A DNA stretch of 64,000 nucleotides from RBG-16-66-20 sp964564865 (GCA_964564865.1 CAZMDA010000007.1:21784-85783); one strand, 5' to 3'; counted from the stretch's first letter, positions 25,578-34,560 are shown. Notes: a model not told the origin generated them from the letters alone. Program-made: numbers and translations.

Positions 25578-26885
25578 TTACTTGAAGTGGCGGCGGAAGC
25601 CGTCCCAGACCGCCTCGTAGTTCTTCTGCAGCTGCGGCGCGGCGAGGGCGAACTTCGTCGGCCGGAACACGAAGCGCGACTCCCACATGAAGGCGAGGGT
25701 GTTCTCCAGCTTGTGCGGCTTCAGCTCGGCGGCGCTCGCCTTGTCGAACGAGGCGAGGTCCGGGCCGTGGCCCTGGTGGCAGTTGTGGATGGACACGCCG
25801 CCGGGGAGGAAGCCTTCCGCTTTCGCGTCATACACGCCGCGCACCAGCCCCATCAGCTCGCTCATGACATTGCGATGGAACCACGGCGGGCGGAAGGTGT
25901 GCTCGGCCACCTGCCAGCGCGGCGGGAAAATGACGAAATCGCAGTTCGCGATCCCGGGATGTCCCGAGGGCGAGGTGAGCACCGTGAAGATGGATGGGTC
26001 GGGGTGGTCGAAACTGACCGTGTTGATGACCATGAAGCGGTCGAGGTCGTACTTGTAGGGCGCGAGGTTGCCGTGCCAGGCGACGACGTCGAGCGGCGAG
26101 TGGCGGTACTCGGCCGTCCAGAGCTGTCCCATGAACTTCTGCACCACTTCGCACCGTCCGCCGCGTTCCTCGAACGCCGCCACCGGCGCGAGGAAGTCGC
26201 GCTTCTGCGCCAGGCCCTGCGCGCCGATCGGGCCCAGCTCCGGCAGGCGGAAGTGGGGGCCGTAGTTCTCGCAGACGTAGCCCCTCGCCGGACCGTCGAC
26301 CGCGACCTTGAACTTCACGCCGCGCGGGATGACCGCGATCTCGCGCGGCGCGACTTCCAGCTTGCCCATTTCCGTCGAGATGAGCAGCGTTCCCTGCTGC
26401 GGCACCAGCATCAGCTCGCCATCGGCGTTCACGAAGTAGCGGTCGCGCATGGAGCGGTTGGCGGCGTAGATGTGCACCGCGATGCCAGCCAGGCCCGCGG
26501 CGTCGCCCGAGCCGGCCATCGTCGCCAGGCCGTCGACGAAGTCGGTGGGCTTCGAGGGGATGGGCAGCGGATCCCAGCGCAGGCGCGTGGGCGGCGTCGG
26601 CACTTCGTCGAAGGGGCCGGAGCGCAGCAGGCCATTGCTCATCCGCCGGAACGGCGCGTGCATCGCCGAGGGGCGGATGCGGTACATCCAGGTGCTCAGG
26701 TTCTCGGCGCGCGGCGCGGTGAACGCGGTGCCGGAGATCACTTCCGCGTACAGTCCGCGCGGGGCGCGCTGCGGCGAGTTCTGGCCGACGGGCAGGGCGC
26801 CCTTCACGGCCTCGGTGGAGAAGGTGTTGCCGAAGCCGCCCTGGTAGGCGAGCCTGGTGGACTTGGTCGGCTTGGATTTCTTCAT
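25578..26885 (-). CDS. hmgA: homogentisate 1,2-dioxygenase
   Basis: A 435-residue non-heme iron dioxygenase opening the homogentisate ring to maleylacetoacetate. Family segments include YQGGFGNTFSTEA near the N-terminus, WMYRIRPSAMH, the iron-site region PPWFHRNVMSELMG (His and Glu ligands) and SIHNCHQGHGPD with the third His. The ATG at 26885 overlaps the TGA of phhA by one base (TGATG), so translation is coupled. It is followed by fahA after 23 bases. Maleylacetoacetate isomerase is not in the window. Confidence 0.96.
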   Translation of the reverse strand: MKKSKPTKSTRLAYQGGFGNTFSTEAVKGALPVGQNSPQRAPRGLYAEVISGTAFTAPRAENLSTWMYRIRPSAMHAPFRRMSNGLLRSGPFDEVPTPPTRLRWDPLPIPSKPTDFVDGLATMAGSGDAAGLAGIAVHIYAANRSMRDRYFVNADGELMLVPQQGTLLISTEMGKLEVAPREIAVIPRGVKFKVAVDGPARGYVCENYGPHFRLPELGPIGAQGLAQKRDFLAPVAAFEERGGRCEVVQKFMGQLWTAEYRHSPLDVVAWHGNLAPYKYDLDRFMVINTVSFDHPDPSIFTVLTSPSGHPGIANCDFVIFPPRWQVAEHTFRPPWFHRNVMSELMGLVRGVYDAKAEGFLPGGVSIHNCHQGHGPDLASFDKASAAELKPHKLENTLAFMWESRFVFRPTKFALAAPQLQKNYEAVWDGFRRHFK

Positions 26886-27664
26886 CAGGGCTCCAGGACG
26901 GGCAGTGAGCGGAGTTTTGCATAAATCGGCGTGAAATCGGGCGCCGTCTCGCGCACGAGCTGCGCGAAGGAATCGATCACGAAGTAGGTCGTCTGGTAGC
27001 GGTCGATCTGGTAGTCCGTGCGCAGCGCGCGTTCCAGGTCGAAGGCGAGGCGCTTCGGCTCCGGGCTGTCGATGCAGTGCGCCAGCTCGCCGCCGGAGGA
27101 CACCAGGCCCGCGCCGTAGGCGCGCAGGCCCTGCGGCGTGCGCATCAGGCCGAATTCGATGGTGTACCAGTACAGGCGCGCCAGCATCTTCACGGCGTCC
27201 AGGCGCATTGCCTTCAGGCCGCCCTTGCCGTACTCGTGCAGGTGCTCGGCATAGTCCGGGTCGAACAGCAGCGGCACGTGGCCGAAGAAGTCGTGGAACA
27301 CGTCCGGCTCGACGATGTAGTCGAACTCCTCGGGCTTCCTCAGCCAGACGGTGACCGGGAAGCGGCGGTTGGCGAGGTGGGTGAAGAAGGCCTCGTCCGG
27401 GATCAGGCCGGGCACGGCGACGATCTCCCAGCCGGTCCTCGCGCGCAGCCGGCGCGACACGTCCTCGAAGCGCGGGATGCCGCCGCCCGCGTCCAGCCCG
27501 GCGAGGGCCTCGATCCATTCCGGGCAGGCGTAGCGCGCCACCAGCTTCGACTGGCGCTCGTAGAGGCGCCGGTACAGCGCGTGTTCCGCTTCGCCGTAGG
27601 CGCTCCAATCCTGCTCCACGGAGAAGTCCGAGGCGGCGAGGTTGTAGTCGCCCCGCAGGCTCAT
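26885..27664 (-). CDS. phhA: phenylalanine 4-monooxygenase
   Basis: A 259-residue bacterial-type phenylalanine hydroxylase without the eukaryotic regulatory domain. Iron ligands are His124 and His129 in EPDVFHDFFGHVPLL and Glu170 in YTIEFGL. It converts phenylalanine to tyrosine using a pterin cofactor. A pterin carbinolamine dehydratase (phhB) is not adjacent. It lies three bases after hppD and overlaps hmgA by one base, placing it in the middle of the aromatic amino acid operon. Confidence 0.96.
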   Translation of the reverse strand: MSLRGDYNLAASDFSVEQDWSAYGEAEHALYRRLYERQSKLVARYACPEWIEALAGLDAGGGIPRFEDVSRRLRARTGWEIVAVPGLIPDEAFFTHLANRRFPVTVWLRKPEEFDYIVEPDVFHDFFGHVPLLFDPDYAEHLHEYGKGGLKAMRLDAVKMLARLYWYTIEFGLMRTPQGLRAYGAGLVSSGGELAHCIDSPEPKRLAFDLERALRTDYQIDRYQTTYFVIDSFAQLVRETAPDFTPIYAKLRSLPVLEP

Positions 27665-27667
27665 GGC

Positions 27668-28759
27668 CTACGCCGTGGGCTTGAGGACGCCGCGGCGCAT
27701 CTGGTCCAGCTCGATGGACTCGAACAGGGCCTTGAAGTTGCCCTCGCCGAAGCCCTCGTCGCCCTTTCGCTGGATGAACTCGAAGAAGATGGGCCCCAGC
27801 TGGTTCTCGGAGAAGATCTGCAGCAGCAGGGCGCCCGCCTTGCCGTCCACCAGGATCTTGCGCTTCTTCAGCTCCGCCAGGTCCTCGCCGTGTCCGGGGA
27901 TGCGCTTGTCCACCAGCTCGTAGTAGGTGTCGATGGTGTCGAGCAGCGTGACGCCCTTCGCCTTCAATGCGTCCACGGTGCGGTAGAGGTCGGAGGAGCC
28001 GAGCGCCACGTGCTGGATGCCCTCGCCGTGGTAGCGGTCCAGGTACTCCTGGATCTGCCCCGCCTTCTCGGTGCCTTCCTCGTTGATCGGGATGCGGATC
28101 CGGCCGCAGGGGCTGGTCATGGCCTTCGACTTGACGCCGGTGACCTGCCCCTCGATGTCGAAGTAGCGCACCTCGCGGAAGTTGAACAGGCGCTCGTAGA
28201 AGTCGGCCCATTCCTTCATGCGCCCCTTGTGCACGTTGTGCGTCAGGTGGTCGATGTAGGTGAGGCCGTGCCCCGCGGGGTCCAGCTCGGCCCCCGGGAG
28301 CGGTTCGAAATCCACGTCGTAGAAGCCGATGTTGCCGATGTCGCCGGGCCTGGCGCCGCCCTTGCCGCGCCAGCGGTCGATCAGGTAGATGATGGAGTCG
28401 CCGATGCCCTTGATCGCGGGGATGTTGAGTTCACCGGGTCCGGCCTGCCCGGCGTAGCCCCAGGCGCCCAGGGAAATGCAGCGCTCATAGGCGGCCTTGG
28501 CGTCCTGCACGCGGAACGCAATGGCGCAGATGCTGGGCCCGTGCTGGCGCGCAAAGCGCTGCGCGAAGGAGTCCGGCTCGGCGTTGACGATGAAGTTGAT
28601 CCCGCCCTGGCGGTAAAGGATCACGTTCTTGTGGCGGTGGCGCGCGATGGCCTTGAAGCCCAGGCGCTCGAAGAGGGCGCCCATCGCCTTGGGGTCGGGC
28701 GCGGCGTACTCGATGAACTCGAAGCCGTTGGTGCCGGCGGGGTTTTCCCAGAGGTCCAT
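27668..28759 (-). CDS. hppD: 4-hydroxyphenylpyruvate dioxygenase
   Basis: A 363-residue two-repeat vicinal-oxygen-chelate enzyme forming homogentisate from 4-hydroxyphenylpyruvate. Iron ligands fit LTHNVHKG, IQHVALGS and the Glu in IFFEFIQRKGDEGFGEGNF, the last being a hallmark of HPPD. The ATG at 28759 is chosen because it lies one base after the iorB stop and gives DLWENPAGTNGFEFIEYA, the family opening; an upstream ATG would overlap iorB. Confidence 0.95.
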   Translation of the reverse strand: MDLWENPAGTNGFEFIEYAAPDPKAMGALFERLGFKAIARHRHKNVILYRQGGINFIVNAEPDSFAQRFARQHGPSICAIAFRVQDAKAAYERCISLGAWGYAGQAGPGELNIPAIKGIGDSIIYLIDRWRGKGGARPGDIGNIGFYDVDFEPLPGAELDPAGHGLTYIDHLTHNVHKGRMKEWADFYERLFNFREVRYFDIEGQVTGVKSKAMTSPCGRIRIPINEEGTEKAGQIQEYLDRYHGEGIQHVALGSSDLYRTVDALKAKGVTLLDTIDTYYELVDKRIPGHGEDLAELKKRKILVDGKAGALLLQIFSENQLGPIFFEFIQRKGDEGFGEGNFKALFESIELDQMRRGVLKPTA

Positions 28760-28760
28760 G

Positions 28761-29342
28761 TCAGTGTCCCAGTTCGCGCCCGGCGTCGAACGCCGCGGCA
28801 TTCAATCGTCCCAGCGCCTCATCGTTGCCGAATCGCCGCACGATTTCATCGCGCAGCACCTGCGCCGGGTACGGCAGCCTCCCGGCTGCCGCGCCCAGCA
28901 TGACGCTGTTGGCGAGGCGCGGGTCGCCGAGCCGGAAGGCAATGCCTCGCGCATCGAGCTCAGTAAGCGCCACGCCCCGGGCGCGAATCTCGCCCGCGGG
29001 ATCCGCCGGATACTCGTGCAGGCCCGACGATACCACCGGCGGCACCGCGCGCCAGCCATCGAGCAGCGCGCGGCCGCCGCCCGACAGGTAATGGCACCAG
29101 CGCAGGCCCTCGGCCGCCTCGAAGGCGATCAGCAGATCGGCGTCGCCCGGCCGGATCTCGCTCGAGGAGACCCGCTCCCCGATGCGCACCTGCGAGCAGA
29201 CCACGCCGCCGCGCTGCGACATGCCGGCCACCTCGGTCTTGGTGACCTCCAGCCCGGCGCAGAGCGCGGCGCGCGCGAGCGCCTCGGCGGCGGTCATCAC
29301 GCCCTGGCCGCCGATGCCGACAAGGAGGATCCCGGTGGTCAC
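28761..29342 (-). CDS. iorB: indolepyruvate oxidoreductase beta subunit
   Basis: A 193-residue gamma-domain subunit of the 2-oxoacid:ferredoxin oxidoreductase family. It shows ILLVGIGGQGVMTAAEAL at the N-terminus and EVAGMSQRGGVVCSQVRIG, both signatures of IorB. The GTG at 29342 overlaps the iorA stop by four bases (GTGA). Together with IorA it would decarboxylate arylpyruvates to arylacetyl-CoA with reduction of ferredoxin. Confidence 0.92.
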   Translation of the reverse strand: MTTGILLVGIGGQGVMTAAEALARAALCAGLEVTKTEVAGMSQRGGVVCSQVRIGERVSSSEIRPGDADLLIAFEAAEGLRWCHYLSGGGRALLDGWRAVPPVVSSGLHEYPADPAGEIRARGVALTELDARGIAFRLGDPRLANSVMLGAAAGRLPYPAQVLRDEIVRRFGNDEALGRLNAAAFDAGRELGH

Positions 29343-31168
29343 GCCGGCACGGGCGCGATCGCGCCGCGCGCGCAGGCCTTGGCGCACAGGTCGCAGCCGG
29401 TGCACAGGTCGCCCCCGATGCGCACCCAGGCGAGGTCGACGACCTTGCCGGTGGCCCGCTGCTGGTGCTCGCGACGGGTGACGGTGATCGCAGGGCAGCC
29501 AAGCTCCAGGCAGCGCGCGCAGCCGTTGCACCGGGCCTCGTCGACGGCGAGCGCGCGCCGGCGCGTGAAATCCTCGCTCAGGACGCAGGGGCGGTCGGCG
29601 ATGATCACCGAGGGCTCGGGCGCGCGCATTTCCTCGCGCAGGACCTTGAAGAAGGTTGGCAGCTCGTAGGGATCCACCACGCGAATGCGCTCGCGCCGAA
29701 CGCCCAGCGCCTCCACCAGCCGGGCGAAGTCCAGCCGCGGCGCCGGGGAACCGTCCATCCGGCGCCCGTTGCCGGGGTTGTTCTGTCCGCCGGTCATGGC
29801 GGTGGCGCGGTTGTCCAGCAGCAGCACGGTGACGTTGCCGCCGTGGTAGGTCAGGTTGGCGAGCGCGGGCATGCCGCCGTGGATGAAGGTCGAGTCGCCG
29901 ATCACGGCCAGCACCGGCTTGGCCGCCGGATCGCCGGCCATGGACTTCGCCATGCCGTGCGCGACGCCGAGCGAGGCCCCCATCGCGATGACCGAATCGA
30001 TCGCGTTCCAGGGCGAACCGGCGCCCAGCGTGTAGCAGCCGATGTCGCCGCAGACGATCGCGTCCTTCAGTTGCCCGAGCCAGAAGTACACGCCCATGTA
30101 AGGGCAGCCGGCGCACAGGGTGGGTGGCCGCGGGAACACCCCGGCCGCGCGCGTCGAGGCCTCGGCCGCCGGCTGGCCAAGCATGCGGGACACTGCGCGT
30201 TCGATCGCCGGGGCGGTCATCTCGCCATGCGGCGGCAGGACATCCTTTCCATGCACGGCGATCCCGGCCGCCTTAAGCTCGTTCTCCATGATCGGCTCGG
30301 ATTCCTCGACCACGAGGACCTGCTCGACCGTCTCGGCCAGGCGTCTCGCAAGCCCGGTCGACAGGGGATGCGAGAAGCCGAACTTGACCATGGGCGCGCG
30401 GGGGAACGCCTCCCTGACCGCATGCCAGGCCGGGCCGGACACCACGAAGCCTATGCGGCGGTCGGTGCCGGGCTCCAGCCGGTTCCAATGCGAGGCGGCC
30501 GCGGCGGCGGCGAGCGCGGCATCGCGCTCGTCGCGCAAATCCAGGCGCCGGCCGACGTGGTTCGGCGTGGTCACCCAGCGCGCGGCGTCCTTGCGATAGG
30601 CGCGCCTGCCTGGATCCGGCGCGGCGCGCGTTCCGGTCATCACCGCCCGCTTGACGTGCGATACGCGCGTCGTGAGGCGGAGAAGGACTGGCACCTCGAA
30701 GCGCTCCGAGATCTCGAATGCTTCGCGGGCCATGGCGTGGGCTTCGGCGGCGTCGGCCGGTTCCAGGACCGGCAAGTGGACGAAGCGGCCCCAGAACCGG
30801 GTGTCCTGCTCGTTCTGCGACGAGGCGAAGCCGACGTCGTCCGAAACGGCGATCACCAGTCCCGCCCGGGCGCCGACCAGGCCGCTCGTCATCAGGCTGT
30901 CCGCGGCGACGTTCAAGCCCACATGCTTCATCGCCGTGAGCGAGCGCCGGCCGGCCATGGACGCGCCCAGCGCGACCTCGAGCGCGACCTTCTCGTTGCT
31001 GGACCACTCGGCGTAGACGCCGGGCAGGCGCGCCAGCGTCTCGAGGATTTCGGTCGAGGGGGTTCCCGGGTAGGCTGCGGCAACCTCGACCCCGGCCTCC
31101 CAGGCGCCATGCGCCAGCGCTTCATTGCCGGACAGGAAAGCTGCGGCGGCCTGCGGCACGGCACCCAT
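29339..31168 (-). CDS. iorA: indolepyruvate ferredoxin oxidoreductase alpha subunit
   Basis: A 609-residue TPP enzyme. The N-terminal pyrimidine-binding domain has AAAYPGTPSTEI and WSSNEKVALEVALG. The TPP pyrophosphate domain has CAGCPYMGVYFWL, CGDIGCYTLG and VIGDSTFIHGG. Two 4Fe-4S clusters sit at the C-terminus: CNGCARCLELGCP and CTGCDLCAKACARG. The ATG at 31168 follows AGGAGGG. It is the first gene of the operon ending with fahA and is divergent from an AsnC/Lrp regulator. Substrate is an arylpyruvate; a role in phenylpyruvate or 4-hydroxyphenylpyruvate overflow to arylacetyl-CoA is inferred from the neighbours. Confidence 0.93.
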   Translation of the reverse strand: MGAVPQAAAAFLSGNEALAHGAWEAGVEVAAAYPGTPSTEILETLARLPGVYAEWSSNEKVALEVALGASMAGRRSLTAMKHVGLNVAADSLMTSGLVGARAGLVIAVSDDVGFASSQNEQDTRFWGRFVHLPVLEPADAAEAHAMAREAFEISERFEVPVLLRLTTRVSHVKRAVMTGTRAAPDPGRRAYRKDAARWVTTPNHVGRRLDLRDERDAALAAAAAASHWNRLEPGTDRRIGFVVSGPAWHAVREAFPRAPMVKFGFSHPLSTGLARRLAETVEQVLVVEESEPIMENELKAAGIAVHGKDVLPPHGEMTAPAIERAVSRMLGQPAAEASTRAAGVFPRPPTLCAGCPYMGVYFWLGQLKDAIVCGDIGCYTLGAGSPWNAIDSVIAMGASLGVAHGMAKSMAGDPAAKPVLAVIGDSTFIHGGMPALANLTYHGGNVTVLLLDNRATAMTGGQNNPGNGRRMDGSPAPRLDFARLVEALGVRRERIRVVDPYELPTFFKVLREEMRAPEPSVIIADRPCVLSEDFTRRRALAVDEARCNGCARCLELGCPAITVTRREHQQRATGKVVDLAWVRIGGDLCTGCDLCAKACARGAIAPVPA

Positions 31169-31235
31169 GGTCGACCCTCCTTGGCCAGCCAGTCTATGCC
31201 CGAGTTCGCGCAATAGGCTTGCTACATGAGTCTTA

Positions 31236-31257
31236 TTATTGCAGTATGGAGCAATAA
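31236..31257. promoter_or_regulatory. candidate AsnC/Lrp operator between iorA and its regulator
   Basis: TTATTGC (31236-31242) and GCAATAA (31251-31257) form a perfect inverted repeat around eight bases, in an AT-rich island only just before the regulator ATG at 31259. Lrp-type proteins prefer imperfect AT-rich dyads of this length. The site is placed for autorepression and for control of the divergent iorA operon. Confidence 0.6.
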
Positions 31258-31258
31258 A

Positions 31259-31732
31259 ATGCCTATAAACTCCTTGGACAAGGTGGATCTGGCTATCCTC
31301 GACGTGCTGCAGCGCGAGGGCCGCTTGTCGAACCAGGACCTCGCCCAGCGCGTGAACCTGTCGCCCTCGCCCTGCCTGCGCCGCGTGCGCGCGCTGGAGG
31401 AGGCGGGCGTGATCCGCCAGTACGTGGCGCTGGTGGATCCGCGCAAGGTGGGCCTCGGGCTGTCGGCCTACGTGACGGTGAAGCTGGAGAAGAAGGGCAA
31501 GATGCCCATCGACCAGTTCACCCGGGCGGTGCTGGCCTGGCCCGAGGTGGTGGCCTGCTACTCCATGACCGGCGACATGGACTACCTGATGCGGGTGCAG
31601 GTCACGGACCTCGACCACTACTCCCGTTTCGTGATGGACAAGCTGCTCAAGCAGGCGGGCGTGCTGGACGTGAGATCCAACTTCGTCCTCGAGCGCGTCA
31701 AGGACACGACCGCGGTGCCGCTGCAGCGCTAG
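31259..31732 (+). CDS. Lrp/AsnC family transcriptional regulator
   Basis: A 157-residue Lrp/AsnC protein. The N-terminal helix-turn-helix is LDVLQREGRLSNQDLAQRVNLSPSPCLRRVRALEEAGVI, split here only for reading, followed by the RAM ligand domain with VVACYSMTGDMDYLMRVQV. The ATG at 31259 has GGAG at 31248-31251; an in-frame ATG at 31226 would put the palindromic operator inside the coding region. Divergent from the phenylalanine/tyrosine operon, it probably senses an aromatic amino acid. Confidence 0.93.
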   Translation: MPINSLDKVDLAILDVLQREGRLSNQDLAQRVNLSPSPCLRRVRALEEAGVIRQYVALVDPRKVGLGLSAYVTVKLEKKGKMPIDQFTRAVLAWPEVVACYSMTGDMDYLMRVQVTDLDHYSRFVMDKLLKQAGVLDVRSNFVLERVKDTTAVPLQR

Positions 31733-31739
31733 CGGAGGG

Positions 31740-32540
31740 CTAGCGCTTCTTCTGCTGCTCGAAGAACGCGGCCACCGCAGCGTCGTGCTCCGTGGTGTGG
31801 TGCGCCAGCGCCTGCAGCGCGGCCGACAGCTGCAGGGTCTCGTCCAGCCGCGAGCTCTGCGCCTGCCGCAGCAGGCGCTTGGCCATGCGCAGCGCCGGGC
31901 CGGAGTTCGCCGCGATGCGCCCCGCCAGTTCCTTCGCCGCCGGCAGCAGCGCCTCGGGCGCGACCACGCGCATCACCAGGCCCATCGCCAGCGCCGCCTG
32001 CGCGTCGATGGTGTCGCCGGTGAAGGACAGTTCCGCCGCGCGCTGGTAGCCGATCGCGCGCTGCAGCAGCCAGGCGCCGCCGTCGCCCGGGATGATCCCC
32101 AGCTTGACGAAGCTCTCGGCGAACTTGGCCTTGTCGGAGGCGATGCGGATGTCGCACATGCAGGCGAGGTCGCAGCCGGCGCCGATCGCGGCGCCGTTGA
32201 CCGCGGCGATGGTCGGCACCTCGAGCTGGTGCAGCGCGAGCGGGATGCGCTGGATGCCGCCGGCATAGCCCTGGGCGATCTGGTAGGGCGTGCCGGCCGC
32301 GATGCCCTTCTTGTCGCGCATGTCCTTGACGTTGCCGCCGGCGGAGAACGCGCTGCCGGCGCCGGTGAGGATTACCACCTTCACCGACTCGTCCACGCGC
32401 ACCTGCGCGCAGCAGTCCACCAGCTCGTCCCATTGCGCCTGGGTCGAGAGCGCGTTGCGCTCCTCTGGGCGGTTCAGCGTCAGCGTGACCACCGCGCCGT
32501 CCTTCTGGTAGAGGACAAAGTCATTCTTCGGCTGGCTCAT
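31740..32540 (-). CDS. enoyl-CoA hydratase/isomerase family protein
   Basis: A 266-residue crotonase-fold enzyme. The oxyanion-hole segments are TGAGSAFSAGGNVKDM near residue 60 and AVNGAAIGAGCDLACMCD near residue 114. SFVKLGIIPGDGGAWLL lies where the catalytic residues sit; the second Glu of classical hydratases is not evident, so it may be an isomerase or a hydratase of unusual substrate. Its ATG overlaps the stop of the preceding acyl-CoA dehydrogenase gene by four bases. It is convergent with the AsnC gene. Confidence 0.9.
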   Translation of the reverse strand: MSQPKNDFVLYQKDGAVVTLTLNRPEERNALSTQAQWDELVDCCAQVRVDESVKVVILTGAGSAFSAGGNVKDMRDKKGIAAGTPYQIAQGYAGGIQRIPLALHQLEVPTIAAVNGAAIGAGCDLACMCDIRIASDKAKFAESFVKLGIIPGDGGAWLLQRAIGYQRAAELSFTGDTIDAQAALAMGLVMRVVAPEALLPAAKELAGRIAANSGPALRMAKRLLRQAQSSRLDETLQLSAALQALAHHTTEHDAAVAAFFEQQKKR

Positions 32541-33373
32541 CGGAGGGCTCCGGGTGTCATGTTGGCGGTGACCGCGCGCCAGGCGCTGCCGGCGGCGAGC
32601 GCCGCGTCGCCCAGGCGCTCGGCGCAGGAGATGTCGCCGCCGCGCGCGAGGTGCAGGTGGTCGCGCCAGCGCAGCAGGTCCAGGCTGTGGCGGTGCAGGG
32701 CGTATTCCTGCGTGAAGCCGATGGCGCCGTGCACCTGGTGGGTCATGTCGTAGACCACGTTCACCGCGTGGCCGGCGACGAGCGCGGCCGCGTCCAGCAG
32801 CGCGGGCAGGCGCCGGCTCGCGATGCCCTCGCGCGCGGCGCAGGCGAGCGCGAGGTCGGTGATCGCGGTGCAGGCAGCGACTTCCTCGGCGGCGAGCGCG
32901 AGGCTGTGCTGGATGGCCTGGAACTGCGCCAGCGCGCGGCCGAACTGCTTGCGGTCCTGCACGTAGCGGATGGACAGCTCCAGCGCCGCGCCCATGGCCG
33001 CGCCAATCTGCAGGCAGCGGCCGAGGGACAGCGTGGCGAGCGCCGCGGGCGAGGCGGGCGCCGGCGCGGCGGCGCAGGCGTACGCGGCCGGATCGTGCGC
33101 GATGGCCGCGGCGCGGTCGCCGGTGGCGAGGAGCAGCGCCATGTCGATCGGCGCCGCGGCGCGCGCCTGGGCGCGGATGATCGCCGCAGCGGCCAGCCAG
33201 GCGCCGCCGTCATCGCCGGGCGCGGCGTCCGCGAAGCCGAGTTGCTCCACCGCGGCGAGCAGGTTCTCGCGCGTGACCTTGCCGGCGAACCACTTCTCCG
33301 CCAGGTCGTTGAAGGCGCGCGCGGCGGCCTCTTCGACGAGCGGGTCGGTCCCCAGGATGGGTGCGATGCTCAT
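32537..33373 (-). CDS. acyl-CoA dehydrogenase-like small subunit
   Basis: A 278-residue protein related to the C-terminal half of acyl-CoA dehydrogenases. It shows RYVQDRKQFGRALAQFQAIQHSLA and HQVHGAIGFTQEYALHRH. The N-terminal part is shortened compared with the 380-residue norm and lacks the usual SEPxxGSD motif. It overlaps both neighbours by four bases (ATGA), directly after a full-length acyl-CoA dehydrogenase. Such short/long pairs form heteromeric dehydrogenases in bacterial steroid and branched side-chain degradation, which is the likely arrangement here. Confidence 0.85.
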   Translation of the reverse strand: MSIAPILGTDPLVEEAAARAFNDLAEKWFAGKVTRENLLAAVEQLGFADAAPGDDGGAWLAAAAIIRAQARAAAPIDMALLLATGDRAAAIAHDPAAYACAAAPAPASPAALATLSLGRCLQIGAAMGAALELSIRYVQDRKQFGRALAQFQAIQHSLALAAEEVAACTAITDLALACAAREGIASRRLPALLDAAALVAGHAVNVVYDMTHQVHGAIGFTQEYALHRHSLDLLRWRDHLHLARGGDISCAERLGDAALAAGSAWRAVTANMTPGALR

Positions 33374-34509
33374 CGCAACCCCAGTCCGCGCGCCACGATG
33401 CCGCGCAGGATCTCGCGCGTGCCGCCGCGCAGGGTCCACGACGGGGAGTAGACGGTGGTCTGCGCGAGCGCCGACAGGTAGTCGTCGCTGCGCCGCGGCA
33501 GGTCGCTGCCGAGGGCGCGGAACACCGCGATCTGCTCGCGCTCGAAGGCGTTGCCGAGGTCCTTGATGAGCGAGGCCTCGAGGTTCGGCGCCTCGCCGTT
33601 CTGCAGCTGCGCGGCGACCGCGAGCGACATGGTGCGCAGGGCCATGAGCTTGGCCGACATGCGCCCGAGCGCTTCGCGCACCCGCGGCGTGGGCTGGTCC
33701 CGCGCGCAGGCGAGCGCCGCCTCCACCAGGCGGATGCTGGAGAGGTAGCGCTCCGGGCCGCTCCTCTCGAAGGCGAGCTCGCTGGTGACCTGCGTCCAGC
33801 CGTTGCCCGGCTCGCCGACCAGCCGGTCGTCGGGGACGAAGGCGTCGTCGAACACCACCTCGTTGAACTCCTTCTGCCCGGCCATGTTGACGAGCGGGCG
33901 CGGCTTCACCTGCGGGGACTTGAGGTCGACGATGAACTGCGACAGGCCCCCATGCCTCGAGGCGCCGCCTTCGCCCGTGCGCGCGAGGACGATGGCGTAG
34001 TGGTTGCGGTGCGCGAAAGTGGTCCAGACCTTGCGGCCCGAGATCGTCCAGCCGCCCTCGACCTTCGTCGCGCGCGTGCGCACGGAGGCGAGGTCCGAGC
34101 CCGAGTCGGGCTCGCTCATGCCGATGGAGAAGAAAATCTCGCCCCTGGCGAGGCGCGGCAGGAACTCGGCGCGCTGCGCCTCGCTGCCGTAGCGCAGGAG
34201 CAGCGGGCCGCTCTGCCGGTCGCCGATCCAGTGCGCCGCCACCGGCGCGCTCGCCGCGAGCAGCTCCTCGGTCACCGCCAGGCGCTCGAGCATCGTGCGC
34301 TCGTGGCCGCCGTAGCGCTTCGGCCAGGTCATGCCGAGCCAGCCGCGCGCGCCCAGGCGCTGCGAGAAGGCCGGGTCGTAGTTGCTGGCGAAGTCGCCGC
34401 CCTTCTTCCAGCGCCCGGCCGCGAGCTCATCGGCGACGAAGGCGCGCACCTCGGCGCGCAGCGCCTCGGCCTCGGGCGGGAACTCGAAGATGGGGAAACG
34501 GAAGCGCAT
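33370..34509 (-). CDS. acyl-CoA dehydrogenase
   Basis: A 379-residue FAD-dependent dehydrogenase. Motifs are WPKRYGGHERTMLE, FSIGMSEPDSGSDLASVRTRA, GWTISGRKVWTTFAHRNHY and the C-terminal LRGGTREILRGIVARGLGLR. The MSEPDSGSDLASV form and the paired short subunit point to the CaiA/FadE26-27 type that works as a heteromer. A 51-base gap separates it from the sulfatase gene stop, so it heads the three-gene unit with the small subunit and the hydratase. Confidence 0.92.
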   Translation of the reverse strand: MRFRFPIFEFPPEAEALRAEVRAFVADELAAGRWKKGGDFASNYDPAFSQRLGARGWLGMTWPKRYGGHERTMLERLAVTEELLAASAPVAAHWIGDRQSGPLLLRYGSEAQRAEFLPRLARGEIFFSIGMSEPDSGSDLASVRTRATKVEGGWTISGRKVWTTFAHRNHYAIVLARTGEGGASRHGGLSQFIVDLKSPQVKPRPLVNMAGQKEFNEVVFDDAFVPDDRLVGEPGNGWTQVTSELAFERSGPERYLSSIRLVEAALACARDQPTPRVREALGRMSAKLMALRTMSLAVAAQLQNGEAPNLEASLIKDLGNAFEREQIAVFRALGSDLPRRSDDYLSALAQTTVYSPSWTLRGGTREILRGIVARGLGLR

Positions 34510-34560
34510 TGCCCGCAGTCTGCCCGATTCCCCGCGCCCCGCGCCAGACCGGGATCGAAC

